Source: Rhynchopus sp. YZ270_cl-10 (lineage: Eukaryota; Euglenozoa; Diplonemea; Diplonemida; Diplonemidae). Taken from it: a DNA stretch of 64,000 bases. Below, piece after piece: positions 58,699 through 64,000 of this stretch (position 1 is the stretch's first letter; each line of letters starts with the position of its first letter). The position numbers and the translations under genes are program-made. A model generated the notes under the pieces. That model saw only the letters and a list, made by a program, of their open reading frames with translations, was not told the DNA's origin and ran no database searches. The stretch covers positions 930,001 to 994,000 of the forward strand of contig OZ037893.1 of assembly GCA_964035575.1 (NCBI GenBank). The letters are read 5' to 3'.

Positions 58699-59515
58699 GT
58701 TGACTTCCTCGATGTGGTTACAATTTCGAGAACAGCCATCAATAAAGTGACAAAAAATGGAGTCGTATTTCTGTCTTTAATGCCCCATTGTTCATAGTGA
58801 AGAGTTGTTACACACACACACACGTGGGTTTAAAGCCTCATGCACTTTGCAGAATTGTTTTTTAAATGCACAGTTTTCTCAAAGCGATGCAGACACCTTT
58901 CCAAAAATAAGTGTTGAGAGAGCACCATTACCCCTCTTCTTCCGAAGATGTGTCACTCCCCTATTCCCCCCTTTTATATCCACAAATTGAAATGCACTGC
59001 GAGATGCATTCGTCTCCCAAGAATTCATTCTTATTTAATCCAGCCATGACAGAATAGCAAGATTTTGGCTTTATCTGGACAACTGACAATCCAACACTTT
59101 TTTTTTCGGAATAAATAGTTATTTTTTTCCCCCGGAAATTCAAAAAAAGTGTGCAACCCGATTTTCCCCAATTTTTTAAGTTGCAAACCAAACAGCATAA
59201 CATTCTTAAGAACAACACCCGAAGGTGAAGGTGGGGTAAGCATCCCCAGGGAGGAGGGAAGGGAGGGGGGGCTTGGATACCTCTGCCCTGCTTTGTAAGC
59301 TGTATAGTTTGTGACCCATACCCCCACCCAATGGAAAAGAGGATCCTTGAGACAAAGGAAAATCCTTCCACCATAAAGAACCAACCCCTTTTTTGTGTTA
59401 AATAATGTGCCGTGGCATATTACCCAGTTTTGACAAAAAAAAACAAAGTCTGAGGGAAAAAAAAAAAAATGTTTTTCAAAAAAGATACCACAACAAAAAC
59501 AAAAAATGAACCACA
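58557..59515. other. intergenic spacer upstream of transporter 2
   Basis: A run of 12 C, then AT-rich DNA with homopolymers. Short minus-strand frames at 58961-59516 overlap each other in different frames and have no recognisable content. No gene supported. Confidence 0.5.
58669..58694 (+). repeat. (CT)13 microsatellite
   Basis: Uninterrupted CT dinucleotides in the spacer upstream of transporter 2. Confidence 0.95.
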
Positions 59516-59598
59516 TTTTTTTTTTTTTTTTCCATTTCCACTTTCCCTCCCCTCTCCTCTTTTACATAACTCCCCACAATTTTTTTTTTTTTTTTCAG
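59516..59598 (+). promoter_or_regulatory. polypyrimidine tract and CAG acceptor upstream of transporter 2
   Basis: About 80 nt of nearly pure T and C, ending in 15 T and CAG at 59596-59598, 49 nt before the ATG. This is the clearest acceptor-like site in the window and fits trans-splicing of a spliced leader. There is no upstream exon in the frame, so cis-splicing is less likely. Confidence 0.5.
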
Positions 59599-59647
59599 AT
59601 TATTTTGACACATTCTCATTCTCTTACCTTTTAAAAAGGTTTAAAAT

Positions 59648-61276
59648 ATGCCTCCAAGGATGGAGCCGCAGGCGAAGTGTTTGAGTGTTTCTGAGACTTC
59701 GTCGTGGAGAGGGAAGCCATTGAAGGAGTACAGCCCTTTGTTTGGACGTTTACCAGCTTCGTTTCAGCCACATGTTAATGTGGATGCAGATGGTGTGGGG
59801 TTTACGATTGAACAGAAAGGGACGCATAAGTCGTATTCGACTGCGAGTGGTAACAGACTGTCGCTTGCGAGCAAGAGCATTGCCGATACAGAGTCGTGTC
59901 CTGAGATGGACGATATTGATGACGAAGGGCACGCAAATCTGTCAGCTTCGACCGTCGCGTTGGTGAAGTCGATTCTCGGGATTGGTCTTGTCTCGATGCC
60001 GTATATCTGCAGTGAGGTGGGTATCATCCCGTATGTGGGGTTTCTTATTGTGTTCACTATTCCTTCGCATTTTGCGAATATCTGTCTCGCGCATTCCGTC
60101 GAATTGGTTCTCGGACCTTGGAACGGAGTTGGCCCACGCCTTGTTGATCGGGTCGATTATTTGACGCTTGGTGTTGTAGCGTTTGGCTCGTGGGCGCAGT
60201 GGGCGATCCTGGTGCTCTTTCTTATTGTGATCTGGGGTGGTACAGTGTCGCTGTTCATCGCACTCTGGGATATCCTGCAGGGCTACGTGAAGGATGCACC
60301 GGTCATAGGGGAGAGTGGTGTGTTCGTTCCGTTGTTGGGTGTTCTGGTGTTTCCGCTGTGCTGTCTGGACACTATGCACGCCTTGAGACACACCTCCTAC
60401 TTTGGGGTGGTCGGGGTAGTGTCATTGGCACTGTCTCTTGCATACTGGGCGGGGCATTCTGGGAATGAGTTTAGCGAGATGAACGCTCAGTCTATGTCAC
60501 CGTCCGGGATTGCGTTGCTTCCGGTCTTTGTGTTTGCGTATATGGGGCAGTTCAACTTCATTCGAGTATACGCTGAGCTGAAAAGACGTTCCCCAGCACG
60601 AATCAACATTGTCTCTTCCTGGTCTCTTGTAGTCTCCTTCTTTGTCTACGGTATGACCGGAATTGGTGGGTATTGGGCATTCCAGAGTGGAACCAACGAA
60701 GATATCTTCAAAAACTATGAACACCTTTCTGGTGTTGCATCCCACGGTGCGCGGGTTTTATATGCATTTAGCTTGGCGTTTACGGCACCAGTCTTTCTGT
60801 TTGAAGCAAGGAATATGGTCGAAGATATTGTTGCAGCAATCATGGATAAACGCAAAGAAGAAAATGAGGAGTTGATCAACGATGAGCACGCTGAGGAGAA
60901 CCTAGCGGGGACGACCAATATGAAGAGGAGGGTGATTGTGGTGTTTGTGTTGTTGTCGACGGTGGTGTTGGTGGCAGTGGTGTACCCTCACGTCGAAAAG
61001 GTGCTTGGCATCTTAGGCGCGACAACGTCGACAACGATGATGATGATCCTGCCCCCCGCCTTCCTCCTCCGCATCTCCAAGCTTGTCGACCACAAACTCT
61101 CATGGAAGATGGAGTGGGCCTGCAAGATCTTCTGCATCTCAGGGTTTGTCTGCATCCCGTTCTTCCTCGGGCTCGTCATCTGGCAGCTGGTCGACCCAAG
61201 TGGTAGTGACTCCTCCTCAAGCAGTGACGACAACGCAAACCAAACCCTCGCTGAGGTATTCAATGCTGTGATCTAA
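59648..61276 (+). CDS. AAAP-family amino acid transporter (paralogue 2)
   Basis: 542 residues, co-linear with the transporter at 1613-3220: the same N-terminal segment (SVSETSSWRGKPLKEYSPLF), the same VKSILGIGLVSMPY signature in the first helix, and the same helix order. A charged loop near residues 400-420 (KRKEENEELINDEHAEEN) differs in sequence but not in position. The C-terminal tail is Ser-rich and ends in a short amphipathic stretch not shared with paralogue 1. Like paralogue 1, its codons become C-ending over the last 250 bp. Substrate unknown. Confidence 0.85.
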   Translation: MPPRMEPQAKCLSVSETSSWRGKPLKEYSPLFGRLPASFQPHVNVDADGVGFTIEQKGTHKSYSTASGNRLSLASKSIADTESCPEMDDIDDEGHANLSASTVALVKSILGIGLVSMPYICSEVGIIPYVGFLIVFTIPSHFANICLAHSVELVLGPWNGVGPRLVDRVDYLTLGVVAFGSWAQWAILVLFLIVIWGGTVSLFIALWDILQGYVKDAPVIGESGVFVPLLGVLVFPLCCLDTMHALRHTSYFGVVGVVSLALSLAYWAGHSGNEFSEMNAQSMSPSGIALLPVFVFAYMGQFNFIRVYAELKRRSPARINIVSSWSLVVSFFVYGMTGIGGYWAFQSGTNEDIFKNYEHLSGVASHGARVLYAFSLAFTAPVFLFEARNMVEDIVAAIMDKRKEENEELINDEHAEENLAGTTNMKRRVIVVFVLLSTVVLVAVVYPHVEKVLGILGATTSTTMMMILPPAFLLRISKLVDHKLSWKMEWACKIFCISGFVCIPFFLGLVIWQLVDPSGSDSSSSSDDNANQTLAEVFNAVI

Positions 61277-62298
61277 AATGATTTTGTATTGCATTTTTTT
61301 TAGATCATCTTACAAAAAAAAACCCCACGAAATGGATGGGGTGCCGCATGGTCGGGGGATCTATGTGGTACACGTATCGAGTTTTCCCGTTCTTTTTTTT
61401 GTTAGATGATAAACCGTCCTACGACACATTCATCTTTTTTTTTTTGCCAAGTTTTGGAGATGTATGCACTATTCATCTTTCAGCTTTTTGCTTTTTTTTT
61501 TTTTTGCTTTTTTTTGTCTTAGTTATTGAAAAAAAGGAGCTTCCAGTATGTAAGCGGCACTCAATTATTAGGGATGTACGGACCCTCACGGTATTCATTG
61601 TGTTTACCTCAAAATGCTCTGTAAGCTAGTGTCAACCGTATTCCCTACTGAAAGCTGTGTGTGTTTGGAAAGTGTGATATCTTCCTTTTTGCAAATAACT
61701 TCGCAAAAAAAAAAATCTTGTATCTTCTATAGGCGAATATAATTGCCTGGTTTTTTTTCCCCTTTTCTTTTTCGATTTGTTTTCCGTCTTGTCTTATCCC
61801 TGCTTACCCTATTCAGTTAGTTTGTGTTTTTTTTTTTTTATTTTTTAGCGCGTTTCATCTATTTTATTCCCCCCCCTTTTTCTTCAATTGGTGTGTTGTC
61901 TTGTGAGAAATGCAGGAGCTTTCATCCGGGGCTGACATCGTACAGTGGGTCAGTCGGAGGTGCCTGCATTAATAACTTCTTTTTTAGTCGCATGGGGTGT
62001 GTCAGTGTCTGCGTCACTAAAAGCCTTGTTAACCATCAACTTCACATTTTTTTTTTGTTTTTTTTTTAATTATCAGTTCGGCATGTCAGCATGGTATCAA
62101 TGCTCCCGAGCTCTCCGCAACTGATACCAACCAAACGAAGAAGAAAATCCCCCCAAAAAAAAAAAAACACGCACATCAGGCTTGCTTTCATTGATGTATG
62201 TTTAACCCTTTTCACCAAACCCGCTATGCGTGATATCCATTTTTCATCCTTTTCTTTTTACAAACACGGATTGTCTATGATCGCAGTATGAAATTTTA

Positions 62299-62351
62299 CG
62301 ATCGTCACGATCGCTTTTTTGGTACGATCGTAACGTACCGTACTACGATCG
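62299..62351. repeat. cluster of four CGATCG palindromes
   Basis: CGATCG at 62299, 62308, 62325 and 62346, most extended to ACGATCGT, with GGTAC(C/G)-type palindromes between them. It could be a protein-binding cluster, a hairpin, or the eroded core of a miniature element. Confidence 0.45.
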
Positions 62352-62464
62352 TAGGCAACTCGTGTTAAAATCTCAGATATGTTTTCTGGGTACCATTGGT
62401 GCATTCAACTTCATATTTGCAGCTCGGATGAGGCTTATGTTCATCTTACAAATTTGTTTTGTTT

Positions 62465-62505
62465 CAAAGGTGGCTAAGCAGCGAGAGGCTGAGGGTCATC
62501 TTTTC
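62465..62505 (+). repeat. dispersed motif shared by both transporter 3' flanks, copy 2
   Basis: CAAAGGTGGCTAAGCA...GAGAGGCTGAGGGTCATCTT corresponds to 4120-4160. A shorter form (GATGAGGCTTATGTTCATCT) lies just upstream. Confidence 0.4.
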
Positions 62506-64000
62506 AACTTTTCTTTGTTTTTTTTATTAATGAAATGACCTCACAAAAAGACGGCAAAATGACCCCCTTATCCAAAAGGGAGCTGTTACCCTCTTATACG
62601 AGGTCTAAAGTATGTGTGTCTCAAATTATTATTTACGTGCTGTTCGTCGCGTGGGGGATATGTCCTCCCCACCCTTTTTTTTTTTGCCAAAAAAAAAAGC
62701 CACGAGAATTAAGAGGGGAAAACCAGCGGGGGGAAGATGAATGAATTTCCTTTTCTCTTTTTTTTTTTTTGTGTTTTTCGTATGGGGGGTTTTTTTTCCC
62801 TCTACCTTTTTGCCCTTTTTTTTCTTTTCTTTTTTCCGCTCCTGGTGGTCTAAATCGCTCTTCAGAAGACATTCCTCGTCCATGGTTTTGCACTGTGTCT
62901 AGGAACGGTCCTCTATAACCTGCTGTTTTGTTGGTCTGCAAATACGAAAAAAGGGAACACAATTTTGTGTGTGTTTTTTCCCCGCTTCTGTATATCATCC
63001 AACATTCAGCAAAGGGGACTCCTTGCTTGCAGTGTAGACGTGTCATCAAGAGACGAGGCTAAGAGTGAATATACACCACCAAGTAAATGAAAAAAGGGGA
63101 GAAAAAAATGGAGGGAAAAAAAAGTTGCCCAAAAGCAATACGAAAACAGACAAAAAACAATGTGTTCACTTCCCTTACTCCCGCAATACCTCGTTTTTCT
63201 CTGACGGCCTTTAAAAAGAAAAGGATTATTTGGCTTGGATCACCCCCACTGCTTGATGACGGTACAAAGTAAACAGTATAATTCCCCCATCCCTTTGTTT
63301 CCACTTTCGTTTTCCCATTGCATCCTGCTTTTCTCCCCATTTTTTTTTTCCTCTTTACGATTGGTTATATCACAGTTGAGGGTTGGATGCATGTTTTGGA
63401 ATTTGCACCAACTGTTCTTTTCTTTTTGTTTGAACGATATGTGTATGAGAGGTACATTCATCAAGTTATTTATATTTTTTTTGTCTGTCAGCTGTGTTGC
63501 ATAACCGTGGTATCCCTTGTAACAAGTTGTGCCATTTGTTATGTTAGTTACCTTAGCAACCAATAGGCACTGTTCACACTTCGCCATACCTCGCGTTTTC
63601 AGTGTCTTCTTCTCCCCCTTTTTCCCCCCTGAAATTCTACTTACCTCTGTTGAGTATGTCTTCGTTTGTCTAAATATGCGCACCGAAGCACATTTCACTT
63701 GAATTTAATTTCTTTAGTCTAGACCTTCTCTAGTCTACAGTGACAATGGGGGAAAGCGAGGGAGAGAAAGAAATAAAGAAGTTTTGTTCTCACCTCGCTC
63801 CCCTGATTCCCATTTTCCCAAAAATTGTTCTTTTGTTTTTTTGTGCGCTGTTTTATGGAATAAATGAAGGGTTGTCCACAACAACGGCAAAAAAAAGTGT
63901 GGTTTTCTTGTGAAAACAAAATTTGTGTATATTTGTGCGTAGACGTATTCTTTTGATGACTAATACAATAATAGGTTTAGACTCATCTGCATGACTCTCT

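Larger units (their letters stand above)
61277..64000. other. intergenic DNA to the end of the window, no supported gene
   Basis: About 2.7 kb dominated by T runs of 8-15 and by C/T-rich stretches, with many short frames of low complexity. It includes a second copy of the transporter 3'-flank motif and a cluster of CGATCG palindromes. A gene may begin just beyond the window, but nothing in these bases supports one. Confidence 0.55.

Noticed and set aside
62629-63049. Lys/Arg-rich minus-strand frames near the window end
   Set aside because: They are translations of T-rich runs read on the opposite strand, and neighbouring frames overlap with equal quality.

Overview
The window looks like nuclear DNA of a unicellular eukaryote. 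Every gene I can support is intronless and on the + strand. The genes are separated by long T-rich, pyrimidine-rich spacers, and a CAG acceptor-like site lies 34 to about 140 nt upstream of several start codons. This layout, together with a tandem array of near-identical genes and a class I (APX/CcP-type) peroxidase, fits a trans-splicing protist. Euglenozoa (bodonid or diplonemid-like) is my best guess. That placement is inference; no rRNA, tRNA or spliced-leader gene was found to prove it.

Gene content: (1) the 3' end of a class I heme peroxidase at 1-206; (2) an AAAP-family amino acid transporter at 1613-3220, with a paralogue at 59648-61276; (3) an array of 18 secreted cysteine-rich genes built of follistatin-type (FOLN-like) four-cysteine modules, unit 1267 bp, spanning 15090-37996; (4) an MGST1-like MAPEG membrane protein at 38101-38553; (5) a single 14.2 kb ORF (4737 residues) at 39171-53384 with a signal peptide, Ser-rich stalk, many repeated beta-rich modules, a Pro/Thr-rich tail and a GPI-type C-terminus. 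The array and the giant gene have strongly G/C-ending codons. Three of the five kinds of product are secreted or membrane-bound at the cell boundary.

Two blocks of nested mobile DNA sit between the genes: 4425-13874 and 53466-58556. Each contains two classes of element. Class 1 elements are long foldback or long-inverted-repeat elements of about 1-1.6 kb with termini of the form GGGGG(G)(G)(T)CAAAA...TTTTG(A)CCCCC. They are flanked by TA and usually by a run of 12-40 C. Class 2 elements are 0.2-0.9 kb with short terminal inverted repeats starting CATA or GCAG, a 6-bp target duplication (TAGAAT, CCTAGG three times, and possibly CCCCCC), and at both ends a cluster of a short motif that is private to each element (TTCGGGCG, GGCGAGTTT, GGGCGAGTTGT, GGATAC, CGATCCCC). 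The elements have repeatedly inserted into each other's ends, leaving daisy chains. A 2.9 kb element carries a nested element with a decayed tyrosine-recombinase-like reading frame. Three adjacent satellites of period 7, 5 and 9 that share the core TACTG fill 6118-6819.

The remaining spacers (207-1612, 3221-4424, 13877-15089, 38554-39170, 58557-59647, 61277-64000) hold homopolymer and pyrimidine tracts and a few short repeats, but no gene I can support.
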